From NCBI GenBank assembly GCA_900752015.1, contig CAADTZ010000089.1, positions 1 to 20,438 on the forward strand: a stretch of DNA of 20,438 bases. The letters run 5' to 3'. A model generated the notes under the pieces. That model searched no databases. It saw only the letters and a program-made list of their open reading frames with translations, and was not told where the DNA came from. Both the position numbers and the translations under genes were made by a program. This DNA is from an uncultured Collinsella sp. Lineage in GTDB: Bacteria > Actinomycetota > Coriobacteriia > Coriobacteriales > Coriobacteriaceae. Positions 1-6,108 of this stretch are shown here, one piece after another. Numbering within the stretch: the stretch's first letter is position 1; each line of letters starts with the position of its first letter.

Positions 1-211
1 CCTCGCAGTATCCGGTTCTCAAGGTGCACGCCTGCGCTGGTTCCCGGTTCCACCGGGCCGCGCGGCAAGGAGATATATTGCCAGACCGGAGGGGCGCCGG
101 GGGCGGGAATCTGGGCGTACACATTTCCTACACATCTTGTGATCCGACTAACGTTTGCCAGCCGTTAACTACCGCTCGCCGAGCATCTCTTTATATAAGG
201 CAGTCTCATGG
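1..211. other. Intergenic left edge, hairpins, possible rRNA leader
   Basis: No gene is supported here. Visible structures are an inverted repeat CCCGGT-TCC-ACCGGG at 43-57 and GGCAA/TTGCC at 64-82. Read on the minus strand towards the left edge, the sequence ends with CCTTGAGAACCGGATACTGC, which resembles the TTGAGAACT-type boxes found just before 16S or 23S genes in many Gram-positive bacteria. This is a weak resemblance from memory. If correct, an rRNA gene would lie left of the window on the minus strand. The 63-codon open frame at 24-215 has no family resemblance and no clear ribosome binding site. Confidence 0.3.
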
Positions 212-1612
212 TTAAAGCGGATACGTCCCCCTAGCTAAAGCACAGCCAGCATCGAGCAACTCATCACGTTCTTCCACCGAGAACCCCTCGGCGTAGACAC
301 GCACCACTGGTTCGGTCCCGCTAGGACGGACCAGCAGCCACGTGTCATCCTCGAATGACAAACGCAAGCCGTCCATATGACTAACGTTTTGCGGCACCTT
401 GCCACAAATCGACTTGGGGTTTACGCCCGGCAGCAGGGTTCGCAACGTTTCGGCATCTTCGGCCTCAAGGCGCAAATCGCGTCGACCGTAACTCGTCTTA
501 CCAAAACTGTCCTCGAGTTGGTCGACCAGAACGCCCAAAGGCGCGTCCGTCTTTGCCATAAGCTCACACAGAATCAGACAGGCGAGGATTCCATCGCGCT
601 CGGGCATATGCGCGGCGATGCCGATACCACCGGCTTCTTCGCCGCCCATGAGGACGCCGCCCTTCTTCATCTCTGCCGCTATATATTTGAAACCGACTGG
701 CTTGACGGTCACGCGGCAGCCAAGCGCCTCGGCAATGCGACGCACGAGCGTCGAGCACGAAAGATTGACGACGACGCGCCCCTCCAAATTACGAAATTGA
801 ACCAAGTCGCCCAAAACGAGCGCCATGATCTGATGCGGATGTATATATCTGCCGCGCTCGTCAACCGCGCCGATACGGTCGGCGTCGCCGTCGGTCACCA
901 GGCCAGCGCAAGCTCCGTCCTCGACAACCGTGCGCTCGCAAGCGTCCACGCAAGGCTCAACGGGGTCGGGGCAGATATCTTCTTGGTCAGACGCCTGCCC
1001 GGCGTGAATCTCGTGCACCTCAACGCCAAGCTCGCGCAGCAAGTCGGCTAGATAGCCCTGGGCTGCGCCGCCCATGGGATCGACAACCACGCGCAGGTGC
1101 GCGGCGCGGATGGCTTCGGCATCGACAAACGATGCCACCGCCTGCATATAGTCAGGAATGATATCCGCGGTGCGATATTGCCCCTCGATCCCCATTGGCT
1201 CGGGAGCCATAGTCTCTTCGAGCTCTTCGATGACATCCTGGTTGGCGGTCGAGCCGTCACCCATGCGAATCTTGAGGCACAGATAGCCCTGCGGATGATG
1301 GGACCCCGTCACCATGAGCGCGCCGCACGCTTCACCGTCATAAGCCGCCGCCCACGTAAGGGCAGGGGTCGGGACAGGTCGCGAAGCGAGCACGGCGTCT
1401 AGCCCGTGCGCTGCTAGCACACCCGCCGCAAGCTCAGCGAACTCGCGCGCCAGGGGCCGGGTGTCGAACCCTATATATACCGTTTTGCCCGGATTGGTCT
1501 TTTGCCACAACTCGCCGACGGCATCGGCGATACGGGCAACGTTATCGGCAGTGAAGTCCTCATCGACGCGAGCGCGCCAACCGTCAGTTCCAAAATGAAT
1601 TATCGCGCACAC
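212..1612 (-). CDS. Phosphoglucomutase/phosphomannomutase family protein
   Basis: Alpha-D-phosphohexomutase that should move phosphate between C1 and C6 of glucose or mannose phosphate in the cytoplasm, feeding glycogen, cell-wall or nucleotide-sugar synthesis. Family marks appear in order: FGTDGWRA near residue 6, phosphoserine loop TGSHHP with Ser104, metal loop DGDADR at 241-246, sugar-binding loop GGEEAGG at 323-329 and phosphate loop RPSGTEP at 429-435. The protein is 466 residues, a normal length and complete. I chose the GTG start at 1612 because GAGGTG lies 7 nt upstream and family homology begins a few residues later; an upstream reading to 1696 adds unconserved residues. The serine loop departs from the usual TASHNP. 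Substrate (glucose or mannose) cannot be told from sequence. Confidence 0.9.
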   Translation of the reverse strand: MCAIIHFGTDGWRARVDEDFTADNVARIADAVGELWQKTNPGKTVYIGFDTRPLAREFAELAAGVLAAHGLDAVLASRPVPTPALTWAAAYDGEACGALMVTGSHHPQGYLCLKIRMGDGSTANQDVIEELEETMAPEPMGIEGQYRTADIIPDYMQAVASFVDAEAIRAAHLRVVVDPMGGAAQGYLADLLRELGVEVHEIHAGQASDQEDICPDPVEPCVDACERTVVEDGACAGLVTDGDADRIGAVDERGRYIHPHQIMALVLGDLVQFRNLEGRVVVNLSCSTLVRRIAEALGCRVTVKPVGFKYIAAEMKKGGVLMGGEEAGGIGIAAHMPERDGILACLILCELMAKTDAPLGVLVDQLEDSFGKTSYGRRDLRLEAEDAETLRTLLPGVNPKSICGKVPQNVSHMDGLRLSFEDDTWLLVRPSGTEPVVRVYAEGFSVEERDELLDAGCALARGTYPL

Positions 1613-1652
1613 GCGCAGACACCTCACAGTGTTTGGATCATGGTACGCATGG

Positions 1653-1679
1653 GGTATACCCGCAACATGCACTCGGCAA
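1653..1679 (-). promoter_or_regulatory. Possible promoter of the phosphohexomutase gene with GGGTATACCC palindrome
   Basis: On the minus strand TTGCCG (1674-1679) is followed after 15 nt by TATACC (1653-1658). The -10 lies inside the perfect 10-bp palindrome GGGTATACCC at 1652-1661, which could be a regulator site. The spacer is short and the -10 imperfect, so this is tentative. Confidence 0.3.
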
Positions 1680-1736
1680 CCTGCCGGCACCAGCATTCAC
1701 CATTTGGGCAAATGCTGCCGAGGACATGCAAGCAAT

Positions 1737-1765
1737 AAAAAAACCGCCCCGTATGGAGCGGTTTT
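1737..1765 (-). terminator. Rho-independent terminator of the homocysteine methyltransferase gene
   Basis: On the minus strand the stem AAAACCGCTCC pairs with GGGGCGGTTTT (11 pairs, one G-T) around the loop ATAC and runs into seven T. It begins 5 nt after the stop codon at 1771. Confidence 0.88.
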
Positions 1766-1770
1766 GCCCT

Positions 1771-2664
1771 TTATATATCGAGCGCCTCGGCCATCGCTGC
1801 CGTAGTGATTGCCGTGGTTCCACAGCAACTGCCCACCATTGCGGCACCGGCATGCCTCCATTCGATGCATGCGCGCGCGAAAGCTTCGGGGTTCTCGTGC
1901 CATACGGGGCCATCCTGAGTCTGGACCGGATCGCCTGCGTTGGGACGCACCGTGACGGGAGTAGTCGCCGATGCAACCATCCTGGGCACCGCCGCGTTCG
2001 CAGCCGCAAGCGAACAGCAATTAACACCAACCGAGTTTGCGCCGTGTTTTTCGGCGTACAAAACGGCTGCCTCGATGTTGAGGCCATCGCCCAACAGGTC
2101 GCCTTTATCGTCAACGACAAAACTCACCAGAACAGGCATGCCGTCGGCGGCATCTCGAGCGCCGGCAAGCATGGGCTGCAAATTACGGATAGACGTCACC
2201 GTCTCGATCAGCAGACCGTCAACGCCGGCATTGAGCAAGGCGTGCGCCTGTTCGCGCGCAATGCCTCGGATTTCACGATACTCGGCAGAGTCCTCGGCAA
2301 ACCATTCAATACCGATCGGGCCCATCGAGCCCAGCAGCAGCTGAGGGTGCGCCTGGCGGGCATCGTCGACGGCCCCGCGATTGACCTCCGCCACGGACGG
2401 CGCAATCTGGTCGTGCTTGAGGGCATAGCTCGATGCCTGAAAGGTGTTGGTAATGAGCACCTGCGCGCCGGCGGCGACATACAAGCGATGGATACGAGAA
2501 ACGGTCTGCGGCTCTGCCAGATTCCAAAACGCCGGTGGAATGTCGGCGGCATCGTACTCACTCAACAGAACACTGCCCATGGGGCCCTGCGCCAACAAGG
2601 TCTCGCTCGACAAGCGGCGCGCAAGTTCCTCGGCACCAAAGCGGTTGTAATAACTCGTATCCAT
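1771..2664 (-). CDS. mmuM: Homocysteine S-methyltransferase (MmuM-like)
   Basis: Transfers a methyl group, most likely from S-methylmethionine or S-adenosylmethionine, to homocysteine to make methionine in the cytoplasm. The 297-residue protein is a single homocysteine-methyltransferase barrel. It shows GPMGSVL near residue 27, TNTFQAS near 72, and the three family zinc cysteines: Cys216 in GVNCC, and Cys280 and Cys281 in GSCCGTT. The cobalamin domains of MetH are absent, and the length fits stand-alone MmuM. It starts 10 nt after the DtxR-type regulator stops, so the two are probably co-transcribed. The Shine-Dalgarno is weak (GAGG far upstream, GGGA nearer), which suggests translational coupling. 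The family is secure; the methyl donor is inferred. Confidence 0.88.
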   Translation of the reverse strand: MDTSYYNRFGAEELARRLSSETLLAQGPMGSVLLSEYDAADIPPAFWNLAEPQTVSRIHRLYVAAGAQVLITNTFQASSYALKHDQIAPSVAEVNRGAVDDARQAHPQLLLGSMGPIGIEWFAEDSAEYREIRGIAREQAHALLNAGVDGLLIETVTSIRNLQPMLAGARDAADGMPVLVSFVVDDKGDLLGDGLNIEAAVLYAEKHGANSVGVNCCSLAAANAAVPRMVASATTPVTVRPNAGDPVQTQDGPVWHENPEAFARACIEWRHAGAAMVGSCCGTTAITTAAMAEALDI

Positions 2665-2674
2665 ATATATCCCG

Positions 2675-3097
2675 CTATTCCTCGACGCTGATTCCCTGCT
2701 TTTCGAGATAGGCGAGCCAGCGGCTCATCGTGTCCTCGGATAGCGCATGCTCCATCATGCAGGCCTCGGAATCGGCTCGCTCAAATTCGACACCGAGCTC
2801 CTGAACCAAAAACGTGCGGATGAGGCGATGACGGTACCAGATAGCCGTGCCAACCTCGCGGCCGCGATCGGTCAGGATCACCTTGCCGTAGTGCGATTGC
2901 TCGACAAGCTCGGATGCCTTGAGCGCCGAAACCGCTTTATTGACCGATGCCTTGGAGACGCCAAGGCGCTGCGCGATGTCGACCGATCGCACGCCGTTGG
3001 TTTCCCCCTCTTCGCTTTCAATGCGAACCATGCACTCCAAGTAGTCTTCGTTCGCCACCGTCAGATGTAGTTCGCGCGAGCTATTTGTCGTATCCAT
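2675..3097 (-). CDS. DtxR/MntR-family metal-dependent transcriptional regulator
   Basis: Predicted metal-sensing repressor that binds DNA when Mn, Fe or a similar ion is present. Residues 15-85 form the winged helix (VRSVDIAQRLGVSKASVNKAVSAL region) and 86-140 the dimerisation/metal domain. At 140 residues it has MntR length and lacks the C-terminal SH3-like domain of DtxR/IdeR. By alignment from memory the ligands are Asp18, Glu21, His90, Cys113, Glu116 and His117: MntR-like at the first positions and DtxR/IdeR-like at the Cys. I chose the ATG at 3097 because MDTTNSS follows AAGGGA and GGAAG; an ATG seven codons upstream is possible. It precedes mmuM and is divergent from pepT. The metal sensed is unknown. 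Confidence 0.85.
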   Translation of the reverse strand: MDTTNSSRELHLTVANEDYLECMVRIESEEGETNGVRSVDIAQRLGVSKASVNKAVSALKASELVEQSHYGKVILTDRGREVGTAIWYRHRLIRTFLVQELGVEFERADSEACMMEHALSEDTMSRWLAYLEKQGISVEE

Positions 3098-3128
3098 GAT
3101 CTTCCGTCCCTTCTGCATTCAATGGCTG

Positions 3129-3134
3129 ATTCTA
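3129..3134 (-). promoter_or_regulatory. Candidate -10 of the DtxR-type regulator/mmuM operon
   Basis: TAGAAT on the minus strand lies about 30 nt upstream of the regulator start. No good -35 is visible: the expected position overlaps the outer arm of the palindrome at 3152-3169. Confidence 0.35.
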
Positions 3135-3151
3135 CCCCATCCAAGCGTCGT

Positions 3152-3169
3152 GGTATGCCGTGGCATACC
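3152..3169. promoter_or_regulatory. Perfect 18-bp palindrome, candidate operator
   Basis: GGTATGCC-GT-GGCATACC, two 8-base arms with a 2-base centre, lies between the divergent regulator and pepT starts. It covers the -35 zone of a pepT promoter whose extended -10 would be TGCTAGAGT (TAGAGT at 3174-3179), and touches the expected -35 zone of the regulator promoter. Position and symmetry fit a dimeric regulator. The adjacent DtxR-family protein is the obvious but unproven candidate. Confidence 0.55.
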
Positions 3170-3170
3170 G

Positions 3171-3179
3171 TGCTAGAGT
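3171..3179 (+). promoter_or_regulatory. Candidate extended -10 promoter of pepT
   Basis: TGCTAGAGT fits an extended -10 (TGnTAnnnT), about 40 nt before the pepT start. The -35 position falls within the palindrome and is not consensus, as expected for an extended -10 promoter. Confidence 0.4.
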
Positions 3180-3217
3180 TCTTGTTGCACATGACGACCA
3201 AGATTGGAGCGGTCTTT

Positions 3218-4465
3218 ATGGAAAACACCACCACGAGCCCCGATGTCCTCGAGCGCTTTTTGCGCTACGTCCAGATCAACACGCAGTCCGAGGATGCAAA
3301 CTGCGACCAGGTACCCTCGAGCGCCGTTCAGTTTGACCTTGCCAACGTGCTGGCTGAAGAGCTGCGCGAGCTTGGTGCGGAAGATGCCTACGTGACCGAG
3401 CACGCCTATGTCTGCGCGCATATCCCCGCAAGTGCGGGCGCTGAGGACAAGCCCGCCCTGGGCCTGATCGCCCATCTCGATACCACCGAAGTTGCACCGG
3501 GCGCCGGCGTGAAGCCGCACATCGTACACTACGAAGGCGGCGACCTGGTCTGCGGCACGGTTGACGGTAAGCCCGTTGCCATGAGTACCGCCAAGCTTCC
3601 CGCCCTGAACGACCTCGCGGGTGAGGACCTGGTCTGCAGCGATGGCACCACGCTGCTGGGCGCGGACGACAAGGCAGGCGTCGCCGAGATCATGTCGCTT
3701 GTCGCGCGTATCGCTCAGGACCCTTCTTTGCCCCATCCCGCACTCGGCATTTGCTTCTGCCCTGACGAGGAAATCGGCCACGGAGCCGAGCTGTTGGATA
3801 TCGCTACCTTTGGCTGCAAGTACGCCTACACGGTCGACGGCGGCCCCATCGGCGAGCTGGAGTGGGAGTGCTTTAACGCCGCCGAGGCGACCGTCCGCTT
3901 TGAGGGCCAGTCCATCCACCCGGGCGACGCTAAGGGCCGTATGGTCAACGCAGGCAATCTGTTCTGCGACTTCAACGCGTTGCTCCCCTACGCGCAGCGC
4001 CCGGAGTATACGGAAGGCTACGAGGGCTTTTATCACCTTGAGGGTGTATCTGCGACCGTCGATCACGCCACAGCGCGCTATATCGTCCGCGACCATGACG
4101 CCGCCAAGTTCCAGCAGAAACTCGACCTTATTGATGCCGCCGCCTCGATGCTCAACCAGCGTCTGGGTGAGGAGCGCGTGACGGTCGAGATTAAGCAGCA
4201 GTATCGAAATATGGCCGAGATCGTTCGTGACTATCCCGAGCTTATTGATGTTGCCAAGGAAGCCTACCTTGCCTGCGGCGTTGAGCCCCAAGTGCTGCCG
4301 ATTCGTGGCGGCACCGACGGCGCCCAGCTGTCGTTCCGCGGTCTGCCCTGCCCCAACCTTTCCACCGGCGGCTATTGCTACCACGGCGTCAACGAGTTCG
4401 TCCCGGTCAGTTCGCTCGTCAAGATGACCGACGTGCTCCAGGAGCTCGTCGCCCGCTTTGCATAA
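3218..4465 (+). CDS. pepT: Peptidase T (tripeptide aminopeptidase)
   Basis: M20-family zinc aminopeptidase that removes the N-terminal residue from tripeptides in the cytoplasm, recycling imported or degraded peptides. Dinuclear-zinc motifs are complete: IAHLDT (His86, Asp88), LLGADDKAG (Asp150), PDEEIGHG (Glu184, Glu185), TVDGG (Asp207) and the late YHGVNEF histidine; RGGTDGAQ near residue 365 is also typical. The 415-residue length matches the roughly 408 residues of the E. coli enzyme. I chose the ATG at 3218 because GGAG lies 8 nt upstream and MENTTTSPDVLERFLRYV matches the usual N-terminus; upstream starts at 3122 and 3191 have no comparable site. It is the only plus-strand gene in the window, with its own terminator 27 nt downstream. 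Confidence 0.93.
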   Translation: MENTTTSPDVLERFLRYVQINTQSEDANCDQVPSSAVQFDLANVLAEELRELGAEDAYVTEHAYVCAHIPASAGAEDKPALGLIAHLDTTEVAPGAGVKPHIVHYEGGDLVCGTVDGKPVAMSTAKLPALNDLAGEDLVCSDGTTLLGADDKAGVAEIMSLVARIAQDPSLPHPALGICFCPDEEIGHGAELLDIATFGCKYAYTVDGGPIGELEWECFNAAEATVRFEGQSIHPGDAKGRMVNAGNLFCDFNALLPYAQRPEYTEGYEGFYHLEGVSATVDHATARYIVRDHDAAKFQQKLDLIDAAASMLNQRLGEERVTVEIKQQYRNMAEIVRDYPELIDVAKEAYLACGVEPQVLPIRGGTDGAQLSFRGLPCPNLSTGGYCYHGVNEFVPVSSLVKMTDVLQELVARFA

Positions 4466-4491
4466 GCCTGGCTGCACAAGTCCAAAAGACG

Positions 4492-4530
4492 AATTGCCCC
4501 GTCCTCAACCAAGAACGGGGCAATTTTTTT
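4492..4530 (+). terminator. Rho-independent terminator of pepT
   Basis: AATTGCCCCGT pairs perfectly with ACGGGGCAATT (11 bp) around a 12-nt loop and continues in a run of T, 27 nt after the pepT stop. Confidence 0.9.
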
Positions 4531-4574
4531 GCTGCAATGAGAACAGGTTGACGCGCGCCAGCCTATTAACGCAA

Positions 4575-4674
4575 GGAGTGTCCCAAACTGCCGGCACAAA
4601 AGGAACGTCCCCAAGTGCCAAGTGCATCAAGAGTGCCCCCTTTGACCAGTCGTTTAAGAACGTCCCCAATGACT
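4575..4674 (+). repeat. Degenerate tandem repeat, four units with about 27-nt period
   Basis: Four related 18-nt cores begin at 4575, 4602, 4630 and 4657 (spacings 27, 28, 27). They read GGAGTGTCCCAAACTGCC, GGAACGTCCCCAAGTGCC, AGAGTGCCCCCTTTGACC and AGAACGTCCCCAATGACT. The approximate consensus is RGARYGYCCCCAADTGCC. The second unit is enclosed by GGCAC/GTGCC arms. Similar GGGGACGTTCCTT-type sequences are remembered as intergenic repeats in many bacteria, sometimes near IS200-like/RAYT transposases; none is present here. Confidence 0.55.
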
Positions 4675-4677
4675 ACC
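4651..4677 (+). repeat. Dispersed 27-nt repeat, copy 1
   Basis: This segment beginning CGTTTAAGAACGTCCCC is the same as 20269-20295 at 26 of 27 positions; the only difference is T4674 versus C20292. In both places it precedes the covarying hairpin element, here by 62 nt (start to start). Confidence 0.85.
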
Positions 4678-4712
4678 CATGTGCCAAGTGTTACGCCGAT
4701 GTTTTGGCACCG

Positions 4713-4818
4713 ACAGCGAAAACCCGCCAGAGCGAGCAAAGTGCCTTGAAACGAGGCGGCATTGACCTTCTGGTCATGCCGCCGAAGTTGAAAGGCAGAT
4801 TGCCGCTCTGGCGGGTTT
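4713..4818 (+). repeat. Covarying structured hairpin element, copy 1 (possible ncRNA or REP-like unit)
   Basis: A long imperfect hairpin. The outer stem 4720-4734 (AAACCCGCCAGAGCG) pairs perfectly with 4804-4818. Then GCAA 4736-4739 pairs with TTGC 4800-4803, and TGCCTT 4742-4747 with AAGGCA 4792-4797. Next is a purine-rich internal loop GAAACGA (4748-4754) opposite GAAGTTGA (4784-4791). The inner stem 4755-4767/4772-4783 has 12 pairs with one bulged T, closed by the loop TTCT. A second copy at 20360-20438 shares loops, bulge and spacing but has different, compensating stem bases. It lies between the pepT terminator and the end of the LCP gene. No promoter is obvious and the active strand is not settled; tandem G-A pairs favour plus-strand RNA. 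Confidence 0.75.
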
Positions 4819-4831
4819 GCAGCGTCAAGCG

Positions 4832-4859
4832 GTTACGCGGTTTGGTAAAACCGCGTAAC
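4832..4859 (-). terminator. Hairpin directly after the LCP gene, probable terminator without T-run
   Basis: GTTACGCGGTTT pairs perfectly with AAACCGCGTAAC (12 bp) around a 4-nt loop, one base from the LCP stop codon at 4861. No T-run follows on the minus strand, so intrinsic termination is uncertain. It may protect the 3' end or belong to the adjacent repeat cluster. Confidence 0.5.
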
Positions 4860-4860
4860 T

Positions 4861-6096
4861 CTAATAGTTAGCTTCGTAGCCGTTGCCGTCGCCGGTGGGC
4901 TCTTCGTAGTAGTCCGAATCGCTTGAATCGCTTGAGTCATCGGAATCGTCAGAGCTGACCGATGAGGTTGCGGTACCGTTTGCGTAATCGTCAGACGTGT
5001 TGTTGTTCAGGTCGCCAATCGTAGAGCTGGAACCATCGGAAAGACCCATGGTGTTGGGACCCTTGGGATCCTTGCCGGCATCGACGCGCTCCATCATTTC
5101 CTTGAGCTCGTCCTCGTAGACAAAGACGTAGCTCACACCGTCGATCATGGTGCTGTCGTCGGCGTACGAGGGCAGGTTGGCCGAGTAGATACCGTCGACA
5201 TCCATACCGCGCATGGCGTTGACCGTAGCCACGATATCCTGAACGCTCATATCGGTTACGAGCATATCGGACAGCGAATTAACCAGGCCAAAGATCTTCG
5301 TGGCATCGAAGTTATTGAGAATCTGGTTGGCAAGGGCGCCAAGCACCTGGCGCTGGTGGCGCATGCGCGTGTAATCGCCGTCGGCATAGGTGTAGCGGCA
5401 GCGGGCATAGGTAAGGGCGGTGGCACCGTCCATATGCTGCTGGCCAGCGGTAATCTTAATATCCAGGTGCTCGGGGTCGTCAACATCATCGGTTGCGTTA
5501 ATGTCGATACCGCCAACCGAATCAATCAGCGCCTGCATACCGTCGAAGCTGACCTCGGCATAGTGGGAAATCTGAACACCGCACAGCTCGTTGACCGCCT
5601 CGACCATGGCCTCGGCGCCGCCAACGGTATGGCAGGCGTTGATCTTCATGGTCTCGCCCTTGTACTCGACCTTGGTGTCGCGCGGAACGGAAATGAGCGT
5701 CGTCTGCTTTTGCGTGGGGTCGATGCGTGCCAGGATAATCGAGTCGGCACGATACGTATCCTCGCCCGGACGGCCGTCGGTGCCAAGAAGCAGCACGTAG
5801 AACGGATCCTTTGCCTCATCGGTGTCAACCAGAACCCGACGCAGATTGTCGGTAATGACATTAGAATCGCCGAGCTTGCCCATAATGGTGGCAAACCACA
5901 GGCCGGCAGCGGTAGTGGCACTCAGCAGCACGCCAAGCACGACAATGAGCGCGACGTGACGAATCGTGTGGCTACGGCGACGTTGACGAGCGCGCTCGGA
6001 ATAGCGAGCCACGTTATCGCGACTGTAGATCTTGGCCTGCGCACCAGTTGAGGGTCTTCGGGTGGTGATATCCGCGAGGGGTTTTTTATTAAACAT
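4861..6096 (-). CDS. LytR-CpsA-Psr (LCP) family cell-wall glycopolymer ligase
   Basis: Membrane-anchored phosphotransferase of the family that attaches lipid-linked glycopolymers to peptidoglycan on the outer face of the membrane. A basic cytoplasmic N-terminus (1-46) is followed by one membrane helix (about 47-70). The LCP domain (about 98-300) shows LLLGTDGRP (Asp107), YRADSIILARID (Arg116, Asp118), SVPRD (Arg139) and DYTRMRHQRQ (Arg244, Arg246, Arg249). The tail after about residue 350 is Ser/Asp/Asn-rich and probably disordered. I chose the ATG at 6096 because CAGG lies 6 nt upstream; a TTG two codons earlier is possible. It starts 12 nt after murA ends, so the pair forms an operon joining precursor synthesis to wall decoration. 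The polymer attached is unknown. Confidence 0.9.
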   Translation of the reverse strand: MFNKKPLADITTRRPSTGAQAKIYSRDNVARYSERARQRRRSHTIRHVALIVVLGVLLSATTAAGLWFATIMGKLGDSNVITDNLRRVLVDTDEAKDPFYVLLLGTDGRPGEDTYRADSIILARIDPTQKQTTLISVPRDTKVEYKGETMKINACHTVGGAEAMVEAVNELCGVQISHYAEVSFDGMQALIDSVGGIDINATDDVDDPEHLDIKITAGQQHMDGATALTYARCRYTYADGDYTRMRHQRQVLGALANQILNNFDATKIFGLVNSLSDMLVTDMSVQDIVATVNAMRGMDVDGIYSANLPSYADDSTMIDGVSYVFVYEDELKEMMERVDAGKDPKGPNTMGLSDGSSSTIGDLNNNTSDDYANGTATSSVSSDDSDDSSDSSDSDYYEEPTGDGNGYEANY

Positions 6097-6108
6097 AGGC
6101 AACCTGTA

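Noticed and set aside
24..215. Small plus-strand open frame of 63 codons at the left edge
   Set aside because: No ribosome binding site, no recognisable domain, and it covers hairpins in an intergenic region.
3173..4477. Long minus-strand open frame of 434 codons opposite pepT
   Set aside because: It is the antisense shadow of a clear peptidase T with complete zinc motifs. Its translation has no family resemblance and reflects high GC content.
4575..4674. CRISPR array
   Set aside because: The period of 27 nt is the whole unit, cores are degenerate, there are no distinct spacers, and no cas genes are nearby.
4748..4791. Hammerhead ribozyme
   Set aside because: GAAAC is present, but there is no CUGAUGA core or suitable cleavage triplet in the right arrangement.
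4742..4797. Integron attC site
   Set aside because: AAC and GTT triplets face each other and there are bulged bases, as in attC. But the 5' box does not fit RYYYAAC, and no integrase or cassette array is present.
4741..4800. Protein-coding explanation for the conserved hairpin element
   Set aside because: Both copies can be read in one frame (KRGGIDLLVMPPKL and KRKGADLLVAPLKL). However, five codons carry non-conservative amino acid changes, whereas all inner-stem nucleotide changes are compensatory. Structure explains the pattern better.
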